From an uncultured Tateyamaria sp. (GTDB lineage: Bacteria; Pseudomonadota; Alphaproteobacteria; Rhodobacterales; Rhodobacteraceae): a DNA stretch of 64,000 nucleotides. The stretch spans positions 218,763 through 282,762 of the forward strand of contig NZ_CANLAG010000006.1 in NCBI RefSeq assembly GCF_947488715.1. The letters run 5' to 3'. Position numbers and translations under genes: made by a program. Below the pieces are notes generated by a model, which was given only the letters and a program-made list of their open reading frames with translations, was not told the DNA's origin and did not search any database. The first letter of the stretch is position 1. Each line of letters opens with the position of its first letter. Of this stretch, positions 17,144 to 26,640 are shown piece after piece.

Positions 17144-18511
17144 ATGGATCTGTCTCGGCGCGCATTTGGCGGACTGGCCTTGTCGGGGATTGCCCTGCCC
17201 GGCGCAGCCCTGTCTCAGGACCTTGCGATACTGGATGCGATGCGCGCACCGCTGTCTGCGCCGACCACCGAATTCGAGGCCGCAATGGCCATGATGATCG
17301 AACGCGGCAATCCCGACATGGCCGCCAGCCTGATCAGTTCGATGCGCTTTTCCCGGTCACGCGGCCCGCAGATTGCCGAAACCCTGACGGCGCTGACCGG
17401 AGAGGATCACTTTACCGACTGGTTCGCCTGGATGCTGTGGCAGGAACAGAACCCGCAGATCAAACCGCACCCCGACTTTCCCACTTTCAAGCGCGAACTG
17501 CTCTTGCAGGTGGATGACAATTTCGCCGATTTCCTGCGCCCGGAATACATCGAACCCGACCGGATGCGCATCCGCCTCGAAGAGATCACCTGGGGCGGTG
17601 TGGTCAAGGACGGCATTCCATCGCTCGATAATCCTGCGCTGATCGCAGCCAAGGACGCAGATTACATGCGCGGCGACGATCTGGTGTTTGGCGTGTCGAT
17701 CAACGGTGATGTCCGGGCCTATCCGCTGCGGATCATGGGATGGCACGAGATGTTCAACGAGGTGATTGGCGGCGTGCCCGTCGCACTCGCCTATTGCACG
17801 CTCTGCGGCTCGGGCATCCTGTTTGAAACGGACGTGCCGGGACGCGCGGCACCGTTGGTCTTTGGCTCATCCGGGTTCCTGTACCGGTCCAACAAACTGA
17901 TGTTTGACCGCGAGACACATTCCCTCTGGAACCAGTACACCGGCCAGCCGGTTGTCGGCCCTTTGGTGGACAGCGGCATCGCACTCAAACAACGGCCCGT
18001 CGTCATCACGACGTGGGACAACTGGAAAACGTCGAACCCCGGCACCCAGGTTCTGAGCCTCGAGACCGGTCATCGGCGCAATTATGGGTCCGGCGTGGTC
18101 TACAACGACTATTTCGCATCCCCCGACCTGATGTTCCCCGCGCAGGTGGACCAGCGCACACATCAGCAAAAAGACTATATCTTTACGGTCCGGCAATTCG
18201 GAGCGGCGCGCGCCTGGCCGCTGAAGTCATTCGACGGAATGCCGGTGATCAACGATGGCATCGCGGATACGGCTCTGCTGTTGGTTGGTGATCCCAAGAC
18301 ACGCAGCGTGCGCGCTTACGAACGTGGCGCGCATACCTTTGCCCCGTCGGGTGGACGTCTGAAAGACGAGGCCGGGGCGGAATGGCGCGTGACCGAAGAC
18401 GCCTTGCTTGGGCCGGATGGCGTCAGCCTGCCGCGCGTGGCGGGCCACATCAGCTATTGGTTCGCCTGGGACAACTATTTGGGCGACGCCGCAACCGTCT
18501 ATGGCGGCTGA
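17144..18511 (+). CDS. DUF3179-domain protein with Tat-like signal
   Basis: A 455-aa protein. The N-terminus (LSRRAFGGLALSGIALPGAALS) is a twin-arginine-type signal, so a folded, periplasmic protein is likely. The body has features of DUF3179: LVFGVSINGDVRAYPLRIM, WHEMFNEVIGGVPVALAYC with TLCGSG, then GSSGFLYRSNKLMFDR and HSLWNQYTGQPVVGP. The family function is not established. The conserved Cys/His pattern may bind a metal or cofactor, which is inference. A strong AGGAGGAAC site precedes the ATG. A bidirectional terminator separates it from the HU gene. Confidence 0.86.
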   Translation: MDLSRRAFGGLALSGIALPGAALSQDLAILDAMRAPLSAPTTEFEAAMAMMIERGNPDMAASLISSMRFSRSRGPQIAETLTALTGEDHFTDWFAWMLWQEQNPQIKPHPDFPTFKRELLLQVDDNFADFLRPEYIEPDRMRIRLEEITWGGVVKDGIPSLDNPALIAAKDADYMRGDDLVFGVSINGDVRAYPLRIMGWHEMFNEVIGGVPVALAYCTLCGSGILFETDVPGRAAPLVFGSSGFLYRSNKLMFDRETHSLWNQYTGQPVVGPLVDSGIALKQRPVVITTWDNWKTSNPGTQVLSLETGHRRNYGSGVVYNDYFASPDLMFPAQVDQRTHQQKDYIFTVRQFGAARAWPLKSFDGMPVINDGIADTALLLVGDPKTRSVRAYERGAHTFAPSGGRLKDEAGAEWRVTEDALLGPDGVSLPRVAGHISYWFAWDNYLGDAATVYGG

Positions 18512-18516
18512 AATGC

Positions 18517-18548
18517 AAAAGGGCCGCCCGAGGGCGACCCTTTCAAAA
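18517..18548. terminator. Bidirectional rho-independent terminator
   Basis: A stem AAAGGG-C-CGCCC / GGGCG-A-CCCTTT with a tiny loop and an A/T flank on each side. It lies between the convergent DUF3179 and HU genes and can serve both. Confidence 0.75.
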
Positions 18549-18564
18549 CCGTGTCCGAGAGGAC

Positions 18565-18852
18565 TTAGCCGTTCACGCTGTCTTTCAGCGCTTTGGCGAT
18601 GGTCATCTTGACGACCTTGTCCGCCTCTTTCTTGAACTGCTCACCGGTGGCAGGGTTGCGCACCATGCGCTCGGGGCGCTCGCGGCAGTAGATCTTGCCA
18701 ACGCCGGGCAGAGTGACTGCGCCACCGCCCGATACTTCCTTGGTGATCAGCCCGCAGATCGCGTCCAGCGCGCCGCCTGCGGCTTTCTTGTCTGTCCCCA
18801 TTTCTTCGGCCAGCGCGGCGACGAGTTGGGTTTTTGTCATTGGTTTTGCCAT
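18565..18852 (-). CDS. HU-family DNA-binding protein
   Basis: A 95-aa nucleoid protein of the HU/IHF fold. It shows MTKTQLVAALAEEMG at the start and the core GAVTLPGVGKIYCRERPERM, followed by RNPATGEQ, which is the tip of the DNA-bending arm. It should bind and bend DNA without strict sequence specificity. The ATG at 18850-18852 has an AAGGAG site 7 nt upstream; an in-frame extension to 18948 is not protein-like. It is a single-gene unit, with a terminator downstream. Confidence 0.93.
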   Translation of the reverse strand: MAKPMTKTQLVAALAEEMGTDKKAAGGALDAICGLITKEVSGGGAVTLPGVGKIYCRERPERMVRNPATGEQFKKEADKVVKMTIAKALKDSVNG

Positions 18853-19027
18853 TTTCTGGTCTCCTTCGTCTGCCCGAGTTCTTGGGCCTCTGTCCCGCAT
18901 TGTAACGGAATGTTGTGCGAACACACAACGAATAGTGGCCCAAGGCAAGTGAAAAACAGGCGTTTTCGGCGGTTTTCGGCGGGTAAACCGCCCAGTGACC
19001 GCCGATCACCGGCCCGTTATGGCCCGG

Positions 19028-20488
19028 TCACAGGAATGCCGTCTCGTCAAAGGACCGCAATTTCCGGCTGTGGATGCGTTCCAGCGGCATTTTGCGCAGG
19101 TGTTCCATGGCCCGAATGCCGATCATCAGATGCCGCGCGACCTGCTCTTTGTAGAAATTTGACGCCATGCCGGGCAGTTTCAATTCGCCATGCAGCGGCT
19201 TGTCCGACACACAGAGCAACGTGCCGTAGGGCACCCGGAACCGGTAGCCGTTGGCGGCGATGGTCGCGCTTTCCATATCCAGGGCGACGGCGCGCGATTG
19301 CGACAGACGCTGCACCGGTCCGTGCTGATCGCGCAATTCCCAGTTCCGGTCATCATAGCTGGCCACCGTGCCGGTGCGCATGATCCGCTTTAGCTCGTAA
19401 CCCTTAAGCTGGGTGGTCTCGGCCACCGCCTCTTCGAGCGCGATCTGGATTTCTGCCAGCGCCGGGATCGGCACCCAGGGCGGCAGGTCGGTGTCGAGCA
19501 CGTTGTCCTCGCGCAGGTAGGCATGGGCCAGCACAAAGTCGCCCAGCGCCTGCGAATTGCGCAGACCCGCGCAGTGCCCCACCATCAGCCAGGCATGCGG
19601 ACGCAACACGGCGATGTGGTCCGTGGCCGTTTTGGCGTTGGACGGGCCGACCCCGATGTTGACCAGCGTGATGCCCGACCCGTCCGCACGCTTGAGGTGG
19701 TAGGTCGGCATTTGCGGCATCTTGGGGCTGGCGGGCAGGTCCTGATCACCGGCTGTGATCTCGGCGTTCCCGGTCGACACAAAGGAGGTGTAGCCACTGT
19801 TTGGATCGTCCAGTTGCGCGCGGGCATAGGCCTCGAATTCAGAGACGTAAAACTGGTAGTTCGTGAACAGCACGTGGTTCTGAAAGTGGTCCGCGTCGGT
19901 CGCCGTGTAGTGTGTCAGGCGCGCCAGCGAATAGTCGATGCGCTGGGCGGTGAAGGGCGCAAGCGGGCCGATGCCATCGGGCGACTCGTAAGTGCCGTTC
20001 ACGATGTCATCGTTGGTGTTGCTCAGGTCCGGCACATCAAACACGTCGCGCAACGGAAAGGACGCGGCCCCCTGCTGTGGCACGGTGATGTCGGGGTTGT
20101 TGGCCACGGCAAAGTGGACCGGCATTGGCGTGTTGGAATACCCGATCTCGACCGGTTGCCCGTGATTGGTGATCAGCAACCCGATTTGTTGGGTCAGGTA
20201 ATTGGCAAACAGGTCGGGCCGCGTCACGGTCGTGGCATAGGTGCCGGGGTCCGACACATGGCCAAAGCTGAGGCGCGTATCAACCTGTGCATAGGTCGAC
20301 GTCGTCACGCGGATTTCGGGGTAGTAGGCGCGCACGCGCCCCTCGGGTGCGCCCTGCTCCATCGCCTGCTGAAACTGCTGGCTCAGGAATTGGACGGCGT
20401 CATCATACAGCTCGCGCAGGTGCGCGACGGCTGCTGTGGCATCGTGAAATTCGATGCGGCCGCGGCCGCCTTGTTCAAGGGTTCTCAT
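19028..20488 (-). CDS. amn: AMP nucleosidase
   Basis: A 486-aa enzyme that hydrolyses AMP to adenine and ribose 5-phosphate. The N-terminal third is the Amn-specific domain (YYPEIRVTTSTY, FGHVSDPGTYATTVTRPDLF). The C-terminal half is a nucleoside-phosphorylase-like domain with TLVNIGVGPSNAKTATDH, LMVGHCAGLRNSQALGD and the ALDMESATIAANGYRF loop whose Met-Glu contacts the ribose. Length matches E. coli Amn (484 aa). The stop of ade overlaps its ATG (ATGA), so ade and amn are co-translated and form a purine salvage step pair. Confidence 0.95.
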   Translation of the reverse strand: MRTLEQGGRGRIEFHDATAAVAHLRELYDDAVQFLSQQFQQAMEQGAPEGRVRAYYPEIRVTTSTYAQVDTRLSFGHVSDPGTYATTVTRPDLFANYLTQQIGLLITNHGQPVEIGYSNTPMPVHFAVANNPDITVPQQGAASFPLRDVFDVPDLSNTNDDIVNGTYESPDGIGPLAPFTAQRIDYSLARLTHYTATDADHFQNHVLFTNYQFYVSEFEAYARAQLDDPNSGYTSFVSTGNAEITAGDQDLPASPKMPQMPTYHLKRADGSGITLVNIGVGPSNAKTATDHIAVLRPHAWLMVGHCAGLRNSQALGDFVLAHAYLREDNVLDTDLPPWVPIPALAEIQIALEEAVAETTQLKGYELKRIMRTGTVASYDDRNWELRDQHGPVQRLSQSRAVALDMESATIAANGYRFRVPYGTLLCVSDKPLHGELKLPGMASNFYKEQVARHLMIGIRAMEHLRKMPLERIHSRKLRSFDETAFL

Positions 20489-22299
20489 GTTGTTGGCTCT
20501 AGGACTGGAATGAAATCAAACGTGCGGACATCGACCAGTCCCAGGTCAGAGATGCGCAGTTCAGGGATAACGACAAGCGCCAGCAGCGAGTGCTGCATAT
20601 ACGCGTTGTTCAGGGTACAGCCGCAGTCGACCATGGCCGCAACCATCTGGTCCGCCTTGGCGGCAACGTCTTGGGCGGGGCTGTCGGACATAAGGCCCGC
20701 GATGGGCAGTTCGACCAGCGCCAGTTCTGCGCCATCGCGGAAGATGGTGATGCCACCCCCCACTTCCGCCAGCCGGTTGGCAGCCAGCGCCATCTGGTCG
20801 CGGTCGGTGCCCACGACGATCATGTGGTGGCTGTCATGTGCCACGGTCGAGGCCATGGCCATCTTGCCGGAGTAGTTGAACCCGGACACCAGCGCGTTGG
20901 TCACGCCGCCGGTCGCCCGGTGCCGTTCGACCAGCGCGATCTGGCAGGTGTCGCCGTGCGGTTCGACCTTGCCGTCGTGCACCGGCATATCACGCTTCAG
21001 CGCCTTGGTCGGGGCCTGGTTTTCAACCACGCCGATCACGTTTGCCGTGACCGAATTGCGCCCCTCAGGGGCCGCGATTTCGAAATCCGCGGCGGTTTTG
21101 GGTGCACCCATGTTCACCGTCTGCCGGGCTTTGGCCGGCCAGTCGAGATGCGGACAGTCCGCCGTCAACGCACCGTCGACCGCGACCGTCTTGCCGCGCG
21201 CGATGACCTGTTCGATGGGCAATGTCTTGAGGTCAGAGGTCAGGATCACATCGGCCCGGCGTCCGGGGGTCAGCGACCCGATCTCGCGCTCCAGCCCGAA
21301 ATGGGTGGCGGTGTTGATCGTCGCCATCTGCAACGCCACCAGCGGGTCACAACCGCAGTCGATGGCGTGCCGCACCACGCGGTTCATTTGGCCGTCGTTG
21401 ACCAGCGTCGCGGAATGGCAGTCGTCCGTGCACAGGATCATGTTGCGCGGGTCGAGCCCCTTTTCCGTGATCGCGGTGATCTGCGTCTCGACATCATACC
21501 ACGCGCTGCCCAGCCGGATCATCGACCGCATGCCCTGCCGCATCCGGGCAATGGCGTCGGCCTCGCAGGTGCCTTCGTGATCATCCGCCGGACCGCCCGC
21601 CACATAGGCCGCGAAATCGGGGCCAAGATCGGGCGAGGCATAGTGCCCACCCACCGTCTTGCCCGCGCGCTGGGTCGCCGCGACCTCGGCCAGCATCTGG
21701 GGATCGGCGGCGGCCATGCCGGGAAAGTTCATCATCTCGCCCAGACCGATGATACCGGGCCAGCCCATCGCTTCGGCCACGTCCTCGGCGCTGATCTCGA
21801 AGCCTGTCGTCTCCATCCCCGGTGCGGAGGGCGCGCAGGACGGCATTTGTGTCCAGATGTTCACCGGCTGCATCAGCGCCTCATCGTGCATCAGGCGGAC
21901 ACCTTCGAGGCCCAGCACATTGGCGATCTCGTGGGGATCGGTGAACATGGTGGTTGTGCCGTGGGGAATGACGGCTGCGGCAAATTCGGCGGGGGTCAAC
22001 ATGCCCGACTCAATATGCATATGTCCGTCGCACAGGCCGGGGATCATATAGCGCCCCTGCGCCTCGATCACCTCTGTTTCCGGGCCGATCTGCGCAGAGG
22101 CATCCGGCACGACACAGGCGACGCGTCCGTGTTTGATTGCAATATCGTGGTCAGGCAGCGCCTCACGCGTGTGTACGTTGACCCATATGCCACCACGTAT
22201 GACGGTATCCGCAGGCGCACGGCCAGCAGCAACATTCACAAGGTCAGGGGCGACATCGGGCCACGACGGAAAGGCAGTCGGGAAAAGGTCATGTTCCAT
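20485..22299 (-). CDS. ade: Adenine deaminase
   Basis: A 604-aa amidohydrolase that converts adenine to hypoxanthine and ammonia. It has the metal-binding GHMHIESGMLTP motif, TDPHEIANVLG, GEMMNFPG and LCTDDCHSA, all typical of the Ade family, plus the C-terminal adenine deaminase domain (MVAAMVDCGCTLNNAYMQ). The ATG at 22297-22299 was preferred to a TTG at 22314. It is the first gene of ade-amn: Amn releases adenine from AMP and this enzyme deaminates it, feeding the hypoxanthine/IMP branch. Confidence 0.95.
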   Translation of the reverse strand: MEHDLFPTAFPSWPDVAPDLVNVAAGRAPADTVIRGGIWVNVHTREALPDHDIAIKHGRVACVVPDASAQIGPETEVIEAQGRYMIPGLCDGHMHIESGMLTPAEFAAAVIPHGTTTMFTDPHEIANVLGLEGVRLMHDEALMQPVNIWTQMPSCAPSAPGMETTGFEISAEDVAEAMGWPGIIGLGEMMNFPGMAAADPQMLAEVAATQRAGKTVGGHYASPDLGPDFAAYVAGGPADDHEGTCEADAIARMRQGMRSMIRLGSAWYDVETQITAITEKGLDPRNMILCTDDCHSATLVNDGQMNRVVRHAIDCGCDPLVALQMATINTATHFGLEREIGSLTPGRRADVILTSDLKTLPIEQVIARGKTVAVDGALTADCPHLDWPAKARQTVNMGAPKTAADFEIAAPEGRNSVTANVIGVVENQAPTKALKRDMPVHDGKVEPHGDTCQIALVERHRATGGVTNALVSGFNYSGKMAMASTVAHDSHHMIVVGTDRDQMALAANRLAEVGGGITIFRDGAELALVELPIAGLMSDSPAQDVAAKADQMVAAMVDCGCTLNNAYMQHSLLALVVIPELRISDLGLVDVRTFDFIPVLEPTT

Positions 22300-22416
22300 G
22301 TCCCAATGGATCAAGTTTGGCGGGCAGGCGCAAGGGGGGCTGACGCGATGTCGTCAAAGCTTCATTATTTTCGCCGGTGACTTGACGTGATCGCGCGCAC
22401 GGGAAACTGTCGAAGG

Positions 22417-22839
22417 ATGGATTACGAAACGATAGACGCCGACAGTTTTGGCCGGAACCTGCGCGGGATCGGTCTGAACCTGCTGGTGCGGGATGTGGGC
22501 GCGCAGGTGGCCTTTCTCGAAACCGTGTTCGACATGCAGGCCCATCAGCCCACCGCAGATTTCGCGATCATCACCTATGGCAATGAAGTGTTTCAACTGC
22601 ACAGCGACGGGACCTATCATTCCAACCCGCTTCTGAGCCTCTTGCCGGAAACACCGCCGCGTGGGACAGGCATTGAAATACGGCTGTACGACACGGACCC
22701 GGACATCGCGGCAGGGCTCGCGGAAGCCGCAGGCGGCACCATCCTGCAACCCGCGACGGACAAGCCACACGGCCTGCGCGAGGCGTTCATCCTGTGCGAA
22801 AACGGATACGCGTGGGTGCCATCGCGGCCCAAGGACTAG
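22417..22839 (+). CDS. VOC-superfamily (glyoxalase-like) protein
   Basis: A 140-aa protein of the vicinal oxygen chelate fold. It has a beta-alpha-beta start, IGLNLLVRDVGAQVAFLETVF, and a mirrored second half with GIEIRLYDTDPD and the ending HGLREAFILCENGYAWVP. Such proteins include glyoxalases, dioxygenases and resistance proteins; the substrate is unknown. The ATG at 22417 was chosen because it opens the folded part, though no good ribosome site precedes it; a GTG at 22387 is an alternative. It is divergent from ade with a 117-bp gap. Confidence 0.72.
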   Translation: MDYETIDADSFGRNLRGIGLNLLVRDVGAQVAFLETVFDMQAHQPTADFAIITYGNEVFQLHSDGTYHSNPLLSLLPETPPRGTGIEIRLYDTDPDIAAGLAEAAGGTILQPATDKPHGLREAFILCENGYAWVPSRPKD

Positions 22840-22854
22840 AGGGGGAACCAACAG

Positions 22855-23250
22855 TTGCTTTTGAACAACCCCTATGTGCCCGGCATCGTCTACGGGTTCA
22901 GCATCGTCGCTCTGGCAGCGGCCCTTGGCCTGATCATTGTGGTGTTTGCCTTTTACGGTCGCACGCGGGACGTCTATGGCGACACGGCGGAGAAACAGCG
23001 CTGGACCCTGCTGATGGGATCGTGGCGCGACAGCCTGCTGATCACTGTTTTGTACACGTCCGATGCGTTTCTCTATAAATTCGCGGAACTGAATGGCCTC
23101 GCGCAGGCCTATTTTCTGACCGAAGTTCACATTCCTTTCCTGCTGCAACCCGTGCTTGGCCTCGCTTTGCACAGCCTGATCTTTATGATCACGATCATGC
23201 GGATCATCGTCATTTCCAAGTGGCTGGCCGCGCAAAAGGCACCGGCCTGA
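22855..23250 (+). CDS. Integral membrane protein of unknown function
   Basis: A 131-aa protein with three probable membrane segments, at residues about 10-35, 95-115 and a weaker central one (SLLITVLYTSDAFLYKF). It is not recognised. It starts at TTG (22855) preceded by GGGGGAA. It follows the VOC gene by 15 bp and precedes the aldolase gene on the same strand, so it may be part of one transcript. Confidence 0.6.
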   Translation: MLLNNPYVPGIVYGFSIVALAAALGLIIVVFAFYGRTRDVYGDTAEKQRWTLLMGSWRDSLLITVLYTSDAFLYKFAELNGLAQAYFLTEVHIPFLLQPVLGLALHSLIFMITIMRIIVISKWLAAQKAPA

Positions 23251-23332
23251 AGGTCGCAGACAGGACAGGCTTTTGAGTTGATCGCAGGCGGCGGTCGCTG
23301 GCACCCTCGTGCCGAACACAAGGAGACGTCCA

Positions 23333-24088
23333 ATGACTGTCACAGATTTGCGCCCGAACATGGACCACTGGCAGGACCGCGTGGACCTGGCCGCAGCGTT
23401 TCGATGGACCGTGCGCCTGAACATGCACGAGGCGGTCGCGAACCATTTCTCCTTTGCCATCAATGACGACGGCACGCGGTTCCTGATGAACCCGAACCAA
23501 ATGCACTTTTCCCGGATTAAGGCGTCTGACCTGATCGAAGTGGACGCCAACGACCCCGCCAGCATGGAAGGGCCGGATGCGCCTGACCCGACCGCATGGG
23601 GACTGCACGGCGGGATGCACCGGCACTGCGCCCACGCGCGATGCGCGATGCACGTCCATTCGCCCTATGCGACGGCACTTGCGGCGTTGGCAGACAGCAC
23701 CTTGCCCCCGGTCGACCAGAACGGCTGCATGTTCTTTGACCGGGTTGTGGTGGACGACAACTATGGCGGTCTGGCGTTCGAAGAAGAGGGCGAACGCTGT
23801 GCGCGTTTGTTCGATGACCCAAAGAAAAAGGTCATGGTGATGGGCAACCACGGCATCATGGTGATTGGTCAGACCGTGGCGGAAACCTTTAACCGCATGT
23901 TCTATTTCGAGCGCGCCTGTCAGACCTATCTGCTGGCCTTGCAGACGGGCAAACCGCTGCGGTTGATCCCCGAGGACATCGCCGAAAAGACCGCACAAGA
24001 GATCGACGACTACCCCGAACAGGATGAACGCCATCTGGCAGAGCTCAAGGCCATTCTGGACGAAGAAGGGTCAAACTATGCCAACTGA
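23333..24088 (+). CDS. Class II aldolase/adducin-family protein
   Basis: A 251-aa protein of the class II aldolase and adducin N-terminal fold. It shows NHFSFAIN near the start, the metal-binding HVHSPYAT segment and the late GNHGIMVIG with a further His. Bacterial members include fuculose- and ribulose-phosphate aldolases/epimerases and decarboxylase-like enzymes. The substrate here cannot be told from sequence. The ATG has an AAGGAG site 7 nt upstream. It overlaps the hydroxylase gene by 11 bp, so the two are probably translated together. Confidence 0.85.
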   Translation: MTVTDLRPNMDHWQDRVDLAAAFRWTVRLNMHEAVANHFSFAINDDGTRFLMNPNQMHFSRIKASDLIEVDANDPASMEGPDAPDPTAWGLHGGMHRHCAHARCAMHVHSPYATALAALADSTLPPVDQNGCMFFDRVVVDDNYGGLAFEEEGERCARLFDDPKKKVMVMGNHGIMVIGQTVAETFNRMFYFERACQTYLLALQTGKPLRLIPEDIAEKTAQEIDDYPEQDERHLAELKAILDEEGSNYAN

Positions 24089-25067
24089 TGCCGACAGCCG
24101 CGAGGCCGGGCGCTGGAACCATCGGCCACCCACACCCATTGCGCAGAACCCGTTGTTTCAATGGCCGCCCCGTCCCATGGCGATCTTTCGGTGGTACGCG
24201 GCGTTCTGGTTTGAAATCTCGACCACGACGCTGTGTCTGGTGCTGGCATTGCTGGCCTATTTCCTGATCCTGCCCCCGCTCGAGGCGATGCAGTCCCTGG
24301 AATGGGGCTGGGCCATGCGTGTGTGGATGGCCAACCTTGTGCCTCAATGCCTGATTGCGGGGGCGTTGCACCACTGGCTGATCACCGCCCGCAAACAGGG
24401 CGACGCCTCGAAATTCGATCCGCGCGATCAGAACCGTTCCAATGGCACGTTCACATTCAACAACCAGGTTCTGGACAACATGTTCTGGCACATCGCCAGC
24501 GGCATCACCCTATGGAGCGCGGCCCAGATCCTCGTGTTCTGGGCCATGGCCAACGGCTGGGCACCCACTTTTATGTTTCCAGACAACCCGGTCTGGTTTG
24601 TGATGTGTTTTGTCCTCATTCCAATCTGGAGCAGCTTTCATTTTTACTGGATCCACCGCGCCCTGCATTGGCCGCCGCTCTATAAATTGGCGCATTCCCT
24701 GCACCATCGGAATGTGAACATCGGGCCATGGTCCGGCATTGCCATGCACCCGGTTGAACACCTGATGTTCTATACGAACTTTGCCATACACCTGATCGTG
24801 CCCAGCCATCCGCTGCACCTGATGTTCCATGGCTACGTGCAGTCCACGCATCCCGTCTTTAGCCATTCGGGGTTCGAAGAACTGGTCGTGAACGAGACGC
24901 CCCAGATGCGGATGGGAGTGTTCTTTCACCAACTGCACCACCGCTATTTCGAGTGTAACTACGGCACTGTCGAAATGCCGTGGGATCGGTGGTTTGGCAG
25001 CTACCACAACGGCACAGGTCAGGCGACCGAAGAGGCCCGCGCGCGCAAAACGCAGATGTACACCTGA
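24078..25067 (+). CDS. Sterol desaturase/fatty acid hydroxylase-family membrane enzyme
   Basis: A 329-aa integral membrane di-iron enzyme. The three histidine clusters of the family are present: HRALH (WIHRALHWPPLY), HSLHH (LAHSLHHRN) and HQLHH (FFHQLHHRYFE), with membrane segments near residues 55-80, 95-120, 145-170 and 175-195. Relatives hydroxylate or desaturate lipids, carotenoids or ether lipids. The tight 11-bp overlap with the class II aldolase gene suggests a shared pathway, which I cannot name. It ends in a soluble basic tail. Confidence 0.88.
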   Translation: MPTDADSREAGRWNHRPPTPIAQNPLFQWPPRPMAIFRWYAAFWFEISTTTLCLVLALLAYFLILPPLEAMQSLEWGWAMRVWMANLVPQCLIAGALHHWLITARKQGDASKFDPRDQNRSNGTFTFNNQVLDNMFWHIASGITLWSAAQILVFWAMANGWAPTFMFPDNPVWFVMCFVLIPIWSSFHFYWIHRALHWPPLYKLAHSLHHRNVNIGPWSGIAMHPVEHLMFYTNFAIHLIVPSHPLHLMFHGYVQSTHPVFSHSGFEELVVNETPQMRMGVFFHQLHHRYFECNYGTVEMPWDRWFGSYHNGTGQATEEARARKTQMYT

Positions 25068-25074
25068 GGCAGAG

Positions 25075-25698
25075 TCAGGCCTTGCGGAACGCGACCAGGA
25101 ATGCCGTGTCCTTGGCGTGCGGTCCGGTGGCGTCGGGGCCATAGATCGACACCTCCGTATGGCTCAGGTCCGTGATGGTGTCGCCCAGCGCTTTGATCTT
25201 GGCCTCAAACCCTGTGGCAGCGTAGTGCAGCGCGTTGACCGACACCACGATCCAGCCCCCTTGGCGCATAACGGCCAGCACGGGGTCCAGCCCATCCGGG
25301 CCGACATGCCCGTTGGTAAAGGTCCCGGAACTGACCGCGCCCTGATACACCTGAGACGTTTGCAGCGGCTCAAGAATGTTGCCGACAAAAAGGTCCCGGT
25401 AGACCCCCTTGGTCCGCGCGGTGTCTAGCATCTGGGGTGAAATATCCACGCCGTCGACCGGACCGATGCCGCGCCTGGACAGTGCCTCGGCGCACAGGCC
25501 CGTGCCGGCGCCGACATCCAGAACCGGACCGTGCCCACCGATCAACGCAAAATGGCGCGCAACCTCGGCCGGCAGCACATAGTGGTTCGCACTGGCGAAA
25601 TCGCGGTCATAGCTGTCGGCCCAGGCCCGGTACAATCGCACCGAATCTGCCGGGGTTTTCAACGCATAGGCGCTGTCCAGGTCGGGATCATCTGACAT
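25075..25698 (-). CDS. SAM-dependent class I methyltransferase
   Basis: A 207-aa methyltransferase. Motif I reads VLDVGAGTGLCAEAL and motif II VDGVDISPQML; the later TFTNGHVGPDGLDPVL segment fits motif IV-V. N-terminal YRAWADSYDRDF is common in small-molecule methyltransferases of the UbiE/BioC-like type. The substrate is unknown. The ATG at 25696-25698 was chosen since the frame upstream lies in the divergent regulatory gap. It converges on the hydroxylase gene. Confidence 0.82.
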   Translation of the reverse strand: MSDDPDLDSAYALKTPADSVRLYRAWADSYDRDFASANHYVLPAEVARHFALIGGHGPVLDVGAGTGLCAEALSRRGIGPVDGVDISPQMLDTARTKGVYRDLFVGNILEPLQTSQVYQGAVSSGTFTNGHVGPDGLDPVLAVMRQGGWIVVSVNALHYAATGFEAKIKALGDTITDLSHTEVSIYGPDATGPHAKDTAFLVAFRKA

Positions 25699-25778
25699 GA
25701 CATGACTTTGACCAACCCATGATGGCATTGGCAAGCCTTGGGGCTTGTCCCCGCGGGGACAGTCGGTACGAATGGCAT

Positions 25779-26633
25779 ATGACCAAGACGCTTCTTTCCT
25801 TTGGGCACGGCTATTCCGCGCAGGCACTGACCAAACTGCTGCTGCCTGAGGGTTGGCGGATCATCGGTACAACCCGGACGGCCGAAAAGGCGGAAACGCT
25901 GGCTGCAACGGGCATTACACCCCTCGTGTTTCCCGGTGACGACGTGGATCGGGCCATTCGGGAAGCGACGCATCTGCTGATTTCTGCGGGGCCGGATGCG
26001 GATGGCGATCCCGTGCTGCGCGCGGTCGGCACCCAGATCGCAGCGCGCGCGGCGTCTTTTGAATGGGCGGGGTACCTGTCTACGACGGGTGTTTACGGTG
26101 ATCACAGCGGCGGTTGGGTGGACGAGGACACGCCCCTGTCCCCATCGACACGGCGCGGGCAGTGGCGCAAGGATGCAGAGGCGGCGTGGTCCGCCATCCC
26201 CGGTTTGCCCCTGCATATTTTCCGATTGGCGGGCATCTATGGCCCCGGTCGCGGCCCATTTGCCAAGGTGCGCTCTGGCACCGCGCGGCGGATTATCAAA
26301 CCCGGTCAGGTGTTTTCCCGCATCCATGTCGAGGACATTGCCCAGATCGTGCAGGCGTCCATTCGTCACCCCAATCCGGGCACGGCCTACAATCTGTGCG
26401 ACGATGACCCCGCACCGCCTCAGGACGTGATTGCACATGCCGCTGACCTGCTTGGGTTGCCCATCCCCCCGGCCGAGGATTTTGACACCGCCGAGATGAC
26501 GCCAATGGCCCGCAGTTTCTATGCCGAGAGCAAGCGCGTGCGGAACGACCGGATCAAGACCGATTTGGGTGTGGACCTGCTTTACCCCACCTACAAGGAA
26601 GGGTTGGCGGCCCTGCTGCGCGAGGCGGAGTAG
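25779..26633 (+). CDS. SDR-family NAD(P)-dependent protein, YeeZ-like
   Basis: A 284-aa extended short-chain dehydrogenase-like protein. The start MTKTLLSFGHGYSAQAL is a variant Rossmann motif (FGHGYSA instead of GGTGxxG), as in the YeeZ group. It contains LSTTGVYGDHSGGWVDE, IFRLAGIYGPGR and a C-terminal NDRIKTDLGV. The canonical YxxxK is not evident, so it may bind nucleotide without normal dehydrogenase activity. Substrate unknown. The ATG at 25779 follows a weak site. It is divergent from the methyltransferase. Confidence 0.75.
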   Translation: MTKTLLSFGHGYSAQALTKLLLPEGWRIIGTTRTAEKAETLAATGITPLVFPGDDVDRAIREATHLLISAGPDADGDPVLRAVGTQIAARAASFEWAGYLSTTGVYGDHSGGWVDEDTPLSPSTRRGQWRKDAEAAWSAIPGLPLHIFRLAGIYGPGRGPFAKVRSGTARRIIKPGQVFSRIHVEDIAQIVQASIRHPNPGTAYNLCDDDPAPPQDVIAHAADLLGLPIPPAEDFDTAEMTPMARSFYAESKRVRNDRIKTDLGVDLLYPTYKEGLAALLREAE

Positions 26634-26640
26634 TGTCGGA

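Noticed and set aside
20590..22380. 596-aa open frame antisense to ade
   Set aside because: No motifs, and the opposite strand is a complete adenine deaminase.
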